Source: Bacteroidia bacterium
Lineage (GTDB): Bacteria; Bacteroidota; Bacteroidia; Bacteroidales; Azobacteroidaceae
DNA: 24,732 nt
Assembly: GCA_025996865.1 (NCBI GenBank)
Contig: BNTV01000074.1
Coordinates: 1 to 24,732, forward strand
Reading direction: 5' to 3'
The notes beneath the pieces were generated by a model, which had not been told where the DNA came from, ran no database searches, and saw nothing but the letters and a program-made list of their open reading frames with translations. A program made the translations under genes and the position numbers. Position 1 is the first letter of the stretch. Each line of letters begins with the position of its first letter. Below are positions 1-9,286 of this stretch, piece by piece.

Positions 1-127
1 TAATGTGACAAAATTATTACTTGTCATCAAGAGAAAAAAGTCTTTGAAAACGCCAAGTCGCTCCACTATAAGACCATAGATTACAGCCTGTTATCTGTCA
101 AATCGTGTGCAAAATTAGGCATTTTTT

Positions 128-162
128 CGGCTTTGGTTGTCCTCACAACCTTTTGCCGTTTT
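128..162 (+). terminator. Two-tier hairpin terminator, plus strand
   Basis: The outer stem CGGC/GCCG (128-131 with 155-158) encloses an inner 6-bp stem GGTTGT/ACAACC (135-140 with 145-150) with a CCTC loop. TTTT follows at 159-162. The T-run is on the plus strand, so this would end a plus-strand gene lying left of the window and converging on ssrA. On the minus strand the hairpin is followed by A's, so it is a poor terminator for tmRNA. The rest of 1-173 holds no gene that I can support. Confidence 0.45.
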
Positions 163-173
163 GTTGGCGTTAG

Positions 174-570
174 TGGACCTGGAGGGATTCGAACCCTCGT
201 CCAAACGAGGAATTAATTTGCTTTCTACATGCTTATCCTTATTTTAGTTTTCGACTCAATACAAGACCAAGGCTGCCGATTATTGAGCTTATTCCCTGAA
301 TTTCATTTGAAAGCCGGGACATTTTTCAAACTATCTCCGATATTCCTGCGCCACCGATTCGGATTGCTTCGAAGCCACAGCTTCCGGGTGACGTCTCGTT
401 CCGATTCCTTGAACCGGAATAAAGCTTATGATCTACTATGCTTCGATCAAGCAGCGAGAGCGTAATTATTTTCGCCAATTAATGGTTATCATCCGAGATT
501 ATAGTGCCGAACAACGACGCACTGCATGCTTACAAACCACTTCTGCCCGCTGTCAAAACCAGTCAAGCCC
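174..570 (-). ncRNA. ssrA: tmRNA (transfer-messenger RNA)
   Basis: This RNA rescues stalled ribosomes and tags the unfinished protein for degradation. Read on the minus strand, the 5' end at 570 begins GGGCTTGACTGG, the usual tmRNA start. Its first seven bases pair with CAGGTCC at 181-175, including G-U pairs, to form the acceptor stem. The T arm is GAGGG-TTCGAAT-CCCTC (198-182). The discriminator is A174, and CCA is not encoded. The tag reading frame at 476-447 reads GENNYALAA and then TGA. That ending (YALAA) is the universal degradation signal, and this tag matches my memory of the Porphyromonas gingivalis tag. The length of 397 nt is normal. A 43-bp part of the tag region is repeated at 14874-14916. 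Confidence 0.95.
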
Positions 571-583
571 ATGTTTCGTTTGG

Positions 584-591
584 CAAAGATA
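584..591 (-). promoter_or_regulatory. Promoter -7 box of ssrA
   Basis: TATCTTTG on the minus strand matches the Bacteroidota -7 consensus TAnnTTTG. It lies 14 nt upstream of the mature tmRNA 5' end, which leaves a short precursor leader. I see no clean TTTG -33 box at the expected distance. Confidence 0.6.
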
Positions 592-753
592 CGAATAAGT
601 TGGGAATTGGGGATTAGAAAATAGAATTTTTTTCAATATCCACTTTTCACTCTACGTATAAATTGATGATTGTCAATGCAGTGCAAGTTTTTATAAAGAA
701 AAATTTGTGCGCCTGATTGAAATGTTGAAAAAAAGATGTAATTTTGCATTTGG

Positions 754-935
754 AAAAATAAAAACTCTTTGCGAGGAGAAGCGGAATTTCCGGCTTCTTC
801 AGAAAAGAAAAATTGATAAATGAATTGTTGAACAAAGTCCAACTTTCTGTCTAAAGAAAGGGACACGGAACCAAGACCTTGGTCTTAAAACTCTGTCTGA
901 ATTTTCTTCTCATTGTTTTCGTTTTTTTAAATGAT
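754..935 (-). ncRNA. Candidate structured small RNA, about 180 nt
   Basis: A perfect -7 box, TATCTTTG, sits at 949-942 on the minus strand. About 180 nt further on, a small hairpin (CTC-GCAAA-GAG, 775-765) is followed by TTTTTATTTTT (764-754), which looks like a terminator. Between them, GAGAAG (911-906) can pair with CTTCTC (781-776), and TTCAGA (901-896) with TCTGAA (803-798). A further hairpin, CTTTCT/AGAAAG, lies near 861-844. No protein frame fits. A 6S-like RNA is one possibility, because it would be a promoter-proximal RNA with a long closing stem, but I cannot match a 6S consensus. The 5' end is inferred from the promoter. Confidence 0.3.
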
Positions 936-941
936 TTTTGC

Positions 942-949
942 AAAGATAC
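942..949 (-). promoter_or_regulatory. Minus-strand -7 box with an overlapping inverted repeat upstream
   Basis: TATCTTTG on the minus strand reads leftwards into the 754-935 region. An inverted repeat, AACGGA-TTG-TCCGTT (957-971), falls where the -33 region of this promoter would be, so it could be an operator. On the plus strand the same repeat is followed by T's and could instead be a weak terminator. Confidence 0.35.
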
Positions 950-983
950 GCACTTTAACGGATTGTCCGTTTTTTCGAGAGTA

Positions 984-1014
984 TTGTATTAATTGTGACA
1001 TTATGAGAAGTTTG
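984..1014 (+). promoter_or_regulatory. Likely promoter of the sigma/FecR fusion gene
   Basis: TTG (984-986) lies 20 nt before GAAGTTTG (1007-1014), which is one base off the TAnnTTTG box. The spacing suits Bacteroidota promoters. Transcription would start near 1021, just before the ATG at 1036. Confidence 0.35.
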
Positions 1015-1035
1015 TCTGTTTAAAACGCTAATTGA

Positions 1036-2295
1036 ATGATATTATTCAAACAGGATCTGAAACTAAACGAAGAATTCGGAAAATTTTTTATTGAAAATTA
1101 TCCCAGAGTAAAATCTTTTGCCAAACGTATCCTTATGTCCGAGCAAGATGCGGAAGATATTGCGCAAGATGTATTTTTGAAACTGATCGATAAACCTGAA
1201 ATATGGAAAGATGAAGAAAAGAAAAATAATTATCTGTACAAGATAACCAAAAATCATATCTTCAATTTAATCAAGCACCGGGATATAGAACGTAGATACC
1301 AGGAAGAACTGGCGCAAAAAAACCAGGTAGCGGAAGAGTTTGGTCTGGACGATAAGTTACATGCCAAAGAAATAGAGTTGATTATTGCCGGTGTTGTAGA
1401 GCAAATGCCCGAACAACGCAAAAAAATCTTTAAGATGAGCCGTTATGAAGGAAAAGCCAATCAACAGATAGCAGAATCATTGAATATGTCTATCCGCACC
1501 GTAGAGCGGCATCTCTATTTGGCGTTGTCCGATTTTAAAAAAAATGTTAAATCTTTTCTTCCCAATGCTGCGGCTGTTATATTTATCACAGCTGTTTCTT
1601 CAGCGTTTATTTTTACGAATAGAATATCTTCATCTTCTGCTCCCGGATTCATAGAATATTATTCCCGTGCAGAACAAACCGACACCCTGACACTGCCTGA
1701 CGGCAGTTTAATACAGGTCAATTCGGGTACGCTTGTGTTGTATCCGGAATCGTATGGGAAAGATACGCGAACTGTTTACTTGTATGGGGAAGCCAATTTT
1801 AAGGTTCAAAAGAATGCCAACGTGCCTTTCATCGTTAAATCCAGGAATTTTTCGGTTACAGCTCTCGGTACGGAGTTTAATGTGGCGGCCTATTCCGATG
1901 AATCGTATTTCAAGACAACATTGATAACCGGAAGCATAAAAGTGCAGAAAAACAACTGCCCGTCGGATTCCTATATCCTGACTGTTAACGAACAATTTGT
2001 TTACAACGAAATTACCGAATTGCACACCATCGGGCTGGTCGATGTATTTGAAACAACGGCATGGCAACGCGGAGAACTCTTATTTCGGGGAGCTACCATC
2101 GGAGAAATATTCAGTGTGTTGGAACGCAAATACGCCGTATCCTTCCAATATAAATCAACGATGTTTAATGACGATAAATATAATTTCCGATTTAAAAAAG
2201 AATCATCCCTTTCCGACATCATAGATGTTATAAAGAAAGCGTCCGAAAATTTTACCTGCCATAAGATTGGAGATTCGTATTATATAAGCGAATGA
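1036..2295 (+). CDS. ECF sigma factor fused to a FecR-type transmembrane anti-sigma region
   Basis: One uninterrupted 419-residue frame joins two proteins that are normally separate. Residues 1-170 are an ECF sigma-70 factor. Region 2 is around 17-85, with the stretch EQDAEDIAQDVFLKL. Region 4 is around 118-170, with a helix-turn-helix at NQQIAESLNMSIRTVERHL. A hydrophobic segment at about 176-194 is a probable membrane span. The remainder should be periplasmic: a FecR domain (about 212-310, including LPDGSLIQVNSGT and TALGTEFNV) and a C-terminal DUF4974-like module (about 347-417). The usual cytoplasmic anti-sigma domain of FecR is absent, as the sigma factor occupies its place. The STN-bearing SusC gene follows 99 bp later, the typical target and signal source of such regulators. 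Inference: it is a membrane-tethered sigma factor released or activated by an outer-membrane signal, possibly through proteolysis. Confidence 0.88.
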   Translation: MILFKQDLKLNEEFGKFFIENYPRVKSFAKRILMSEQDAEDIAQDVFLKLIDKPEIWKDEEKKNNYLYKITKNHIFNLIKHRDIERRYQEELAQKNQVAEEFGLDDKLHAKEIELIIAGVVEQMPEQRKKIFKMSRYEGKANQQIAESLNMSIRTVERHLYLALSDFKKNVKSFLPNAAAVIFITAVSSAFIFTNRISSSSAPGFIEYYSRAEQTDTLTLPDGSLIQVNSGTLVLYPESYGKDTRTVYLYGEANFKVQKNANVPFIVKSRNFSVTALGTEFNVAAYSDESYFKTTLITGSIKVQKNNCPSDSYILTVNEQFVYNEITELHTIGLVDVFETTAWQRGELLFRGATIGEIFSVLERKYAVSFQYKSTMFNDDKYNFRFKKESSLSDIIDVIKKASENFTCHKIGDSYYISE

Positions 2296-2394
2296 ATATA
2301 TTGTTAAATCCTTTAAATAAAATGTAAAATAAACACAGACACAATAGAATAATTATAATAACCATAGTATTAACATTTTAATTCCACTCACTTA

Positions 2395-5150
2395 ATGAAT
2401 TATTTTTGCAGAAAACTACATTTTAATTTATTTCTTTTATTATGCCTGCTCTTTATGCAAACAGTGTCTTTCGCACAAAATAATGCGAAGATATCGTTCA
2501 AAAAGAGCGACATAACGGTTAAAGAGGCCTTGAAAGAAATTGAGAAACAATCAAACATGTCTGTTGCCTATAATGAGTCTAAACTTAATGGTGGCAAACA
2601 GATTCGAGTAAGTATCGCAGAACAATCTTTGGAAGAGGCTTTGCATGCCGTACTCTCCGGAACCGGTTTTGACCACCAGTTGAAAGATGAGTACATTATC
2701 ATCGTTCCTCAGAAAAAAGAACAAGCGGAGAACAAGACTATAACCGGTCGGATAGTGGATGAAACGGGAGAACCCTTGATTGGGGCAACTGTAAGCGTAA
2801 AAGGTTTCAGTACGGGAACCGTTGTCGATACAGACGGTAATTTCAAACTTTCCGTACCGAAAGGCAGCGTCTTGATTTTCTCTTATTTAGGTTATGTATC
2901 CTCAAATGTAACGGTAACCGACGAAGATGTTTACAACATCAAAATGCGGTCCGATACAAAGATGCTGGAAACAGTAGTTGTAACGGCCTTAGGTATCAAA
3001 CGTATGGAAAAAGCATTGAGTTACAACGTGCAGAAAGTTTCCAACGAAGATATTACTACCGTAAAGAGCGCCAACTTTATGAATGCCTTGGCGGGTAAAG
3101 TTGCCGGCGTTGCTATCAACAGCAGTGCTGCGGGACCGGGATCCGCAGTGAAAGTTGTCATGCGAGGCGCGAAATCGCTGTCCAAAAACAACAATGCCCT
3201 GTATGTAATAGACGGGGTACCGATGTATAATTCCAGTTATGGAAATGATACGAAAGAAGGATCGTTTTCCAGCCAACCGGGTAGTGAAAGCGCCGCCGAC
3301 ATCAATCCCGATGATATTGAAAGCATCTCATTGCTTACCGGCCCATCTGCCGCTGCGCTTTATGGCTACGAAGGCGCCAATGGGGTTGTGCTTATCACTA
3401 CTAAAAAAGGACGTGCGGACAAAACGTCTGTTACCGTAAGTAACAGCACTACTTTTTCAACTCCGTTAATGATGCCGGAATTTCAAAACATTTATGGAAA
3501 TGTTCCCGGAGAAACTACCAGTTGGAGCGGAAAAACCGGTGTCAACTATGATCCTGCCAAATTTTTTAACACAGGCAGCAATGTAACGAACTCCGCATCT
3601 TTATCTACCGGAAATGACAGGAGCCAGACTTATTTTTCGGCGGCTTCTACCAATGCGCAAGGCATTCTTCCCAATAATAAATACAACAGGTATAATTTTT
3701 TCTTCCGTAATACCGCTTCATTTTTGCAGAACAAATTCGTATGGGATGCAAGCGCCAATCTTATTGTCCAAGACGATAAGAATATGGTTTCGCAAGGCCA
3801 GTATTTTAACCCGCTACCGTCGCTTTATCTTTTTCCACGCGGCGAAGATTTCGGTGAAGTGCAGTTGTTTGACCGCTACGATGAGCTTTCCGATGTGAAC
3901 ACGCAATATTGGCATTTTCCGAATCGGGCGACAAATCGTTCTTCTACCCGTCGATAGGATTGTCGGGCATCGTTTCACAAATGGTGAAGTTACCCGATTG
4001 GTTTTCTTTCATGAAAGTACGTTTGTCTTATACATCTGTAGGTACTGCTTACAACATGTATATCACACGGGAGATTTATGAATATAACGATCAGACGAAT
4101 CAATATAATACACTCTTGTTGTATCCCAACAGGAATCTGCAACCGGAACTTACCAATTCGTATGAAGCCGGTTTCAACATGCGTTTCTTCAAGGGTGCGC
4201 TTAATCTGGATGCTACCTACTACAAATCCAACACGTTGCACCAGACATTTGTCGCCAACGTTCCCTCTACGTCGGGTTACAACGGCGTATATGTTCAAGC
4301 GGGCAATGTACAGAATACCGGTGTAGAACTGTCTTTAGGTTATAACAACAAATGGAACGGTTTCTCCTGGTCAAGCAATGTAACATTCAGTTATAACGAA
4401 AACAAGGTAAAAAAATTAGCCGACGGGATTACAAACCCTGTTACGGGCGAGGCTATTTTCATGCCTTACCTGGATAAGGCTACGCTCGGCAGTACCGGTT
4501 CGCCGATAGTCCGCCTTACCGAAGGCGGCAGTATGGGAGATATTTACGTAAACCGTGACTGGAAACGGAATGAAAACGGTTATGTTCTCCTCGATCCGAA
4601 AACTTTCTTACCTTCAATGGTTGATACGGAATATAAAAAGGCAGGCTCTTTGCTTCCCAAAACACATGCAGGATGGAGAAATTCTTTCTCATACAAAGGC
4701 GCAACCCTGAATATATTGTTTAGCGGCCGTTTCGGCGGATTGGTAGTCTCCAATACGCAAGCGATCTTAGACCGTTACGGAGTATCGAAAGCCAGTGCCG
4801 GAGTGCGCGAAGCGGGTGGTGTAAGCATCAGCAATATAAATGTATCTGCCAAAGACTACCTGAACGCAGTAGCGGCCGGTACCGGACAGGGCGCTCATTA
4901 CATATACGATGCAAGCAACATCCGCCTGGGCGAAGTCAGCCTCGAATATGCAATACCAAAGAAATGGGTGTCTAATATTGCCGATGTTACCATAGGACTT
5001 GTAGCGAACAACCTGGCCATGATTTATTGCAAAGCTCCTTTCGATCCCGAATTGGTGGCTTCGGCTTCTAATACATTCTATACCGGAGTGGATTACTTCA
5101 TGCAACCCAGTTTGCGCAACCTTGGGTTTAGTTTAAAATTACAATTCTAA
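2395..5150 (+). pseudogene. SusC/RagA TonB-dependent transducer, broken by internal deletion and frameshift
   Basis: Two frames together make one damaged SusC. The first (2395-3957, 520 aa) has a signal peptide ending VSFAQ, an STN signalling domain (about 29-110), a carboxypeptidase-D-like domain (from ITGRIVDETGEPLIGATVSV), the Ton-box-like METVVVTALG stretch and a complete plug (YVIDGVPMYN, YGYEGANGVVLITTKKG). It leaves frame after LSDVNTQYW and stops at 3957. The second frame (3909-5150) resumes inside the barrel at LAFSESGDKSFFYPSIGLSG and runs to a normal SusC end (LGFSLKLQF). From family knowledge, about 150-180 residues of barrel are missing at the junction near 3905-3915, so a one-base sequencing error alone does not explain the break. 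The STN domain fits regulation by the upstream sigma/FecR protein. As it stands the protein should not form a barrel. Confidence 0.88.
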
Positions 5151-5167
5151 AAAAACAAATTAATCAC

Positions 5168-6766
5168 ATGAAACAATATAATTTCAAACGAATACGGACG
5201 ACGTTAAGTATTTGCTCATTGCTTTTGTTGGCTTCGTGTATCGGAGACTTTGAAAATTTCAATACACATCCTACAAATCCAGCTCCGGATGATATGACCG
5301 CTCCGGAGAGAGTGGGTACGCTTTTCCCCAGTCTGCTTTACCTGATGCACAACTATCAGGAAAACGATAATCAAATGATAGAACAAATGATCGGCAACCA
5401 GTATGGCGGCTACATGGCTACGACCAACAACTGGCAAGGCACCAATTACGGTACTTTCAATCCCTCTGCCGGTTGGATGGAATATCCCTTCAATAAACTG
5501 TTCTCAGGATTTTACGCCAATTATTTTAAGATAAAGGATATCACCGGCGGTAAAGGATACATCTATGCATGGGCAAACATTGTGCGCGTAGGGGTAATGC
5601 TCCGTGTGACCGATACCTACGGTCCTGTTCCTTATTCCAAAATGGGCGAAGGACAATTGGCCGTAGTATATGACGATATGCAAACCGTGTATCACAATAT
5701 GATTCAAGACTTAGACAACAGCATCGCTTCATTGACCGCATTCTTGGGTGAGAACCAAGGCAAAGCGAATCCTATGGCAGAGTTCGACTTAATTTACAGA
5801 GGTAATTTCAGCAAGTGGATTAAATTTGCCAACTCGCTCAAACTGCGTATGGCTATCCGCATAGCCGCTGTTGATACCGATTATGCCAAAGAAGTCATGG
5901 TGCAAGCCATCGCCGGAGGTACTATTGAGTCCAATGTTGACAATGCATTCCTGCCTACTACCGATAATCCTTATTATAAAGCAGCAATTGATTGGGGCGA
6001 TTTGGCTATAAATGCCGTACTCTCCACATATATGAACGGATATGCCGATCCCCGTTGTCCGGTATATATGACTAAAACGGGTGTTGGAACTTATATCGGC
6101 GTGAGAATGGGTATTAATAATATCAACAAGCAAATCTATAGTATGTCTGCCCTTTTTTCCAAACCTAATTTCACCACCGGTTCGCCCTTGCTGGTTTTTT
6201 GTGCCGCCGAAACACAATTTCTGAAAGCTGAAGCCGCTTTACAAGGTTGGATTGCCGGAGGCGAGGCACAGGCGGGAGCTTATTATCTCAAGGGTATCAA
6301 CACCTCTATGGAGCAACACGAAGTTACCGCCGGTGCATATACGACTACCGTTACTTACCCCGGCGCTTACTCCGACCCGATAAGCGGTATCACCGTCGGC
6401 ATTAGCAACATCAGTGTGCCGTGGAACGATGTAGATGCTGCGGCAAACACCCGGTTGGCCAAGATTATCACTCAAAAATGGCTTGCTAACTATCCGCTGG
6501 GGTTTGAGTCATGGTGCGATTTCCGCCGTACAGGTTATCCGCAGATATTTTCCGCGCAGGACAATCTCAGCACGGATGGTTCCATGGGAACTATAGACAA
6601 CAGCATTTTCAGTGCAACTACTTACAACAGCCGTTTGGTGCGCCGTTTACCTTACCCCGTTTCGGAGTATAACGGTAATCCGGTTAATGTGGCAAACGCC
6701 GTATCAACTATGCTCGGAGGCCCCGATAAGGGAAGCACGAATTTATGGTGGGCAAAAAAACAGTAA
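5168..6766 (+). CDS. SusD/RagB-like nutrient-binding outer-membrane lipoprotein
   Basis: The 532-residue protein has a lipoprotein signal with lipobox LLASC (Cys24). Acidic residues follow the cysteine (CIGDFE), in keeping with the Bacteroidota surface-export signal. The body reads like the SusD-like_2 subfamily: an N-terminal helical part (MHNYQENDNQMIEQMIGNQYGGYM), then VTDTYGPVPYSK, GNFSKWIKFANSLKLRMAIR and ETQFLKAEAALQGW. It would cap the SusC barrel and bind the glycan. It starts 17 bp after the broken SusC and 19 bp before the GH18 gene, so they form one operon. The gene is intact, which contrasts with its partner SusC. Confidence 0.92.
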   Translation: MKQYNFKRIRTTLSICSLLLLASCIGDFENFNTHPTNPAPDDMTAPERVGTLFPSLLYLMHNYQENDNQMIEQMIGNQYGGYMATTNNWQGTNYGTFNPSAGWMEYPFNKLFSGFYANYFKIKDITGGKGYIYAWANIVRVGVMLRVTDTYGPVPYSKMGEGQLAVVYDDMQTVYHNMIQDLDNSIASLTAFLGENQGKANPMAEFDLIYRGNFSKWIKFANSLKLRMAIRIAAVDTDYAKEVMVQAIAGGTIESNVDNAFLPTTDNPYYKAAIDWGDLAINAVLSTYMNGYADPRCPVYMTKTGVGTYIGVRMGINNINKQIYSMSALFSKPNFTTGSPLLVFCAAETQFLKAEAALQGWIAGGEAQAGAYYLKGINTSMEQHEVTAGAYTTTVTYPGAYSDPISGITVGISNISVPWNDVDAAANTRLAKIITQKWLANYPLGFESWCDFRRTGYPQIFSAQDNLSTDGSMGTIDNSIFSATTYNSRLVRRLPYPVSEYNGNPVNVANAVSTMLGGPDKGSTNLWWAKKQ

Positions 6767-6785
6767 CATTTTAAGTTGAAAAATT

Positions 6786-7922
6786 ATGAAAATAAATAGT
6801 TTAAAGGTCATATTGTTGGCCGTTACAGCAGTTGGAGCACTCTTTACAGGATGCAGCGATTGGACGGAAGTCGAAAATATCGGATTCGGCGATTCCGACC
6901 TGAATGAAACAAATAAGAGCGAGGAGTTTTACGCTTCTTTGCGTGCATGGAAACAAACGCCGGATTTACCGCAATCGTTTGTGTGGTTCGACGACTGGAC
7001 GGGTATTTCTCCTATGGGAGCAAACAGTCTGAGAGGATTACCCGATTCATTAACCATAGCTTCCAACTGGGGACAACCCAAATGGGGCTTGACGGAAATG
7101 GCAAAGGCTGATATGAAATATGTACAAGAAGTAAAAGGTACTAAAGTAGTGGTTACACTCTTCTCCGCAGCTTGCGGAGAGGATGTGCCTGAAGATTCTA
7201 TCTATAATATAGGCAACAGCAGCGACCCTGCGGTAATAGGACCTGCTATCCGGAAATATGCGGAAACAATCTACGACCTTGTGGTTAAGGAAGGATATGA
7301 CGGGTTTGACTGGGACTATGAGCCTTCTGGCGGTGGTGGAAGCGGCCATTATCTGTGGACAAACAAAGTACAGCGCAAACTCTTTGTTGAAGAATTATCT
7401 TACTGGTTCGGCAAAGGTTCGCAACGCACCGACCGTGACGGTCGTAAACCTGCAAAACCCGGCCTGCTGTTCCTGATTGATGGAGAAGTCGGTATTGGTG
7501 GCCGCATGGACAAGGATTGGCTTTCTTATTACGTAGATTACTTTGTATTGCAGGCTTACGGCAGCGGCAGCGACTATATATTGCAATATCGTGTTAACGG
7601 CGTGCTTAGTGATATGAGCAACTGGATTTCCAGCGGAATCATCACTGAAAACGAGGTAGTTCGCCGGACAATTGTTACCGAGAATTTTGAATCGTACGCT
7701 TCTACCGGCGGCGGCGTTCTTGTGCAATCCAAATATATTCACAAGACGGACAACATCGACTGTCAAATCGGTGGCTTTGGCATTTACCGTGTAGGTTTCG
7801 ACTACAATCAGGGCATGACGTATAATAATTCTCCGGAATATTATTATTTACGGCAAGGTATTACCAACTTGTACCGAATCTACAATGAGCGGAAAAACGC
7901 ACCGGCGCCCGCAATCAAATAA
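6786..7922 (+). CDS. Glycoside hydrolase family 18 lipoprotein, probable endo-beta-N-acetylglucosaminidase
   Basis: The 378-residue protein has a lipobox ending FTGC (Cys23) followed by SDWTEVE, an acidic stretch fitting surface export. The catalytic signature of GH18, DxxDxDxE, is present as DGFDWDYE at residues 172-179, making Glu179 the expected proton donor. The preceding strand, KVVVTLFSA (about 120-128), and the later YVDYFVLQAYGSG fit the TIM-barrel layout of endoglycosidases. The context (SusC, SusD, GH18, DUF1735-LamG) resembles N-glycan utilization loci in which GH18 enzymes cleave the chitobiose core of glycoproteins. Some GH18 proteins of such loci are only binding proteins that have lost the catalytic Glu; this one keeps it. 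The exact substrate cannot be read from the sequence. Confidence 0.85.
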   Translation: MKINSLKVILLAVTAVGALFTGCSDWTEVENIGFGDSDLNETNKSEEFYASLRAWKQTPDLPQSFVWFDDWTGISPMGANSLRGLPDSLTIASNWGQPKWGLTEMAKADMKYVQEVKGTKVVVTLFSAACGEDVPEDSIYNIGNSSDPAVIGPAIRKYAETIYDLVVKEGYDGFDWDYEPSGGGGSGHYLWTNKVQRKLFVEELSYWFGKGSQRTDRDGRKPAKPGLLFLIDGEVGIGGRMDKDWLSYYVDYFVLQAYGSGSDYILQYRVNGVLSDMSNWISSGIITENEVVRRTIVTENFESYASTGGGVLVQSKYIHKTDNIDCQIGGFGIYRVGFDYNQGMTYNNSPEYYYLRQGITNLYRIYNERKNAPAPAIK

Positions 7923-7950
7923 AATATCAATAATCAAAAAAAGAAGGATT

Positions 7951-9180
7951 ATGAAACGAAAATATAGTATATTAAGTATGATTGTTGCAGTATCAGGACT
8001 ATTTGCCGGCTGCAACGATGCAGAATATGGAATAAAGGATAATAGCATTTATCTTGTGGAAGCGGCCTCTACCGCCAAATCGGCCATGGCTCCCATGATG
8101 CCGGCCGGCGCAGACATAACCGTTACCGTAAGGCTGGCAAAGCCGGTAGCGGAAAACACGGAAGTAAACATCGGCCTCAGTCCTGAAGAACTTGAAAAAT
8201 ACAACAGTGAAAACGGTTCTTTTTACCTCTGCATCCCTCTTGAGCATACCAACTTGGGTGCAAATGCCAAAGTTACCGTCAAGGCGGGTGAGGTGGCTGT
8301 CAGTAAAGAGATACACATAAATTATTTCGATATGCAAGGTAAACGTTATGCCTTGCCGATTGCAATAAACGGTTTGAGCGGTAATGTAGAGACTTCTGCC
8401 AGCCAGTCTAAATTCATATACATTGTAGATAAGAAGCTGTTTGTGCGCACGCCTAACATCAAATACAGGATCAGTGACGGCCCAGCCATAGAGGCGCAGC
8501 CTTTGGAAGTGACCGACCCATCCGGCAATAAATCCGGCGGGTGGAATCTCTCCCTGTCGTCATACACACTTGAATTTTGGGCGCGGCTTGATAAGTACAA
8601 CTCGCAAAACTTTGCCATATTCGGTATTTACGGCAATAACAGTGCGATTCCCGACAATTACGAGTTTTACCTTCGTTTCGGTGATGCCAACTCCAAACCC
8701 AATCCGGAAAACGGTTCACGTAATTATATCAACTGGAAGGCATGGGGTGCACAACTTACCGGTCCATTTGAGCTTATCGCGCAACAATGGAATCATTGGG
8801 CGGCTGTGTACGATGGAACAAACGTTATCCTCTATCGTAACGGTGAAGAGTATCTCAAGTCTTCGGCCAAATATCCGGGGTCCAATTGGATTATGCACAC
8901 GGTAATCCTGATTACGAGCCATACAAGTACAAACAATACGATGAACCTGAGTCAGATCCGCCTTTGGAAAAAAGCATTGTCTTCCACTCAGATAAAAAGT
9001 AACATGTACTACGAGGCTGATCCGTCTCATCCCGATTTGGAAGCATACTGGAAGATGGACGAGGGTCCGGACAATTTCAGGAATATCTTCCACGATGCTA
9101 CCGGACACGGCCACGATGCTATCTTTTATCCCAATCGCGTCTATGACTTTAGTTGGACGGAACCGCAGAATTTCGAATGA
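7951..9180 (+). CDS. DUF1735 and LamG-domain lipoprotein, probable surface glycan-binding protein
   Basis: I place the start at ATG 7951, 28 bp after the GH18 stop, because the protein then begins directly with a lipoprotein signal (MKRKYSILSMIV, lipobox FAGC, Cys21) followed by acidic residues (NDAE). A longer frame from 7885 would bury this signal. The 409-residue product has a DUF1735-like beta domain (about 35-155, with ITVTVRLAKPVAENTEVNI and YALPIAINGLSG). A concanavalin-like LamG domain follows (about 185-400, with YTLEFWARLDKY, WNHWAAVYDGTNVILYRNGE and LSQIRLWKKALS). Such proteins accompany GH18 genes in Bacteroidota uptake loci and are thought to bind the glycan. It is the last gene of the operon; a strong hairpin terminator follows. 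Confidence 0.88.
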   Translation: MKRKYSILSMIVAVSGLFAGCNDAEYGIKDNSIYLVEAASTAKSAMAPMMPAGADITVTVRLAKPVAENTEVNIGLSPEELEKYNSENGSFYLCIPLEHTNLGANAKVTVKAGEVAVSKEIHINYFDMQGKRYALPIAINGLSGNVETSASQSKFIYIVDKKLFVRTPNIKYRISDGPAIEAQPLEVTDPSGNKSGGWNLSLSSYTLEFWARLDKYNSQNFAIFGIYGNNSAIPDNYEFYLRFGDANSKPNPENGSRNYINWKAWGAQLTGPFELIAQQWNHWAAVYDGTNVILYRNGEEYLKSSAKYPGSNWIMHTVILITSHTSTNNTMNLSQIRLWKKALSSTQIKSNMYYEADPSHPDLEAYWKMDEGPDNFRNIFHDATGHGHDAIFYPNRVYDFSWTEPQNFE

Positions 9181-9221
9181 TAATATGACCTGTTAGAGAG
9201 GCTGCCAACGACACACAGACA

Positions 9222-9262
9222 ACACGGATTAGATGGATTTACACACATCTAATCCGTGTTTT
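9222..9262. terminator. Terminator between convergent uptake loci
   Basis: A perfect 14-bp inverted repeat, ACACGGATTAGATG / CATCTAATCCGTGT (9222-9235 with 9246-9259), with a 10-nt loop. It is followed by TTTT on the plus strand. It lies between the stops of the two converging operons and ends the plus-strand one. On the minus strand the run after the stem is weaker, so its effect there is less sure. Confidence 0.85.
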
Positions 9263-9286
9263 ATCAGTTGCTATAACTATTTTAAA

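Larger units (their letters stand above)
571..1035. other. 465-bp stretch between ssrA and the sigma factor gene, no protein gene seen
   Basis: This stretch carries the ssrA promoter, a possible minus-strand structured RNA (754-935) with its own -7 box (942-949), a short inverted repeat (957-971) and the likely promoter of the downstream sigma factor gene (984-1014). Short open frames here have no recognisable family and are low-complexity, rich in F, S and K as expected for AT-rich non-coding DNA, so I do not call them genes. Confidence 0.5.

Noticed and set aside
229..465. 78-codon plus-strand open frame
   Set aside because: It lies entirely antisense to tmRNA and resembles no protein family.
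633..866. 77-codon minus-strand open frame
   Set aside because: Low-complexity, rich in F and S, with no family signature. It overlaps the candidate structured RNA, so coding is less likely.
957..974. Inverted repeat with T-run as a plus-strand terminator
   Set aside because: No plus-strand gene precedes it. An operator role for the minus promoter is at least as likely, so it is recorded only with that promoter.
7885..7950. Upstream extension of the DUF1735-LamG gene
   Set aside because: It overlaps the GH18 gene and would put 22 residues before a clear lipoprotein signal that starts at 7951.
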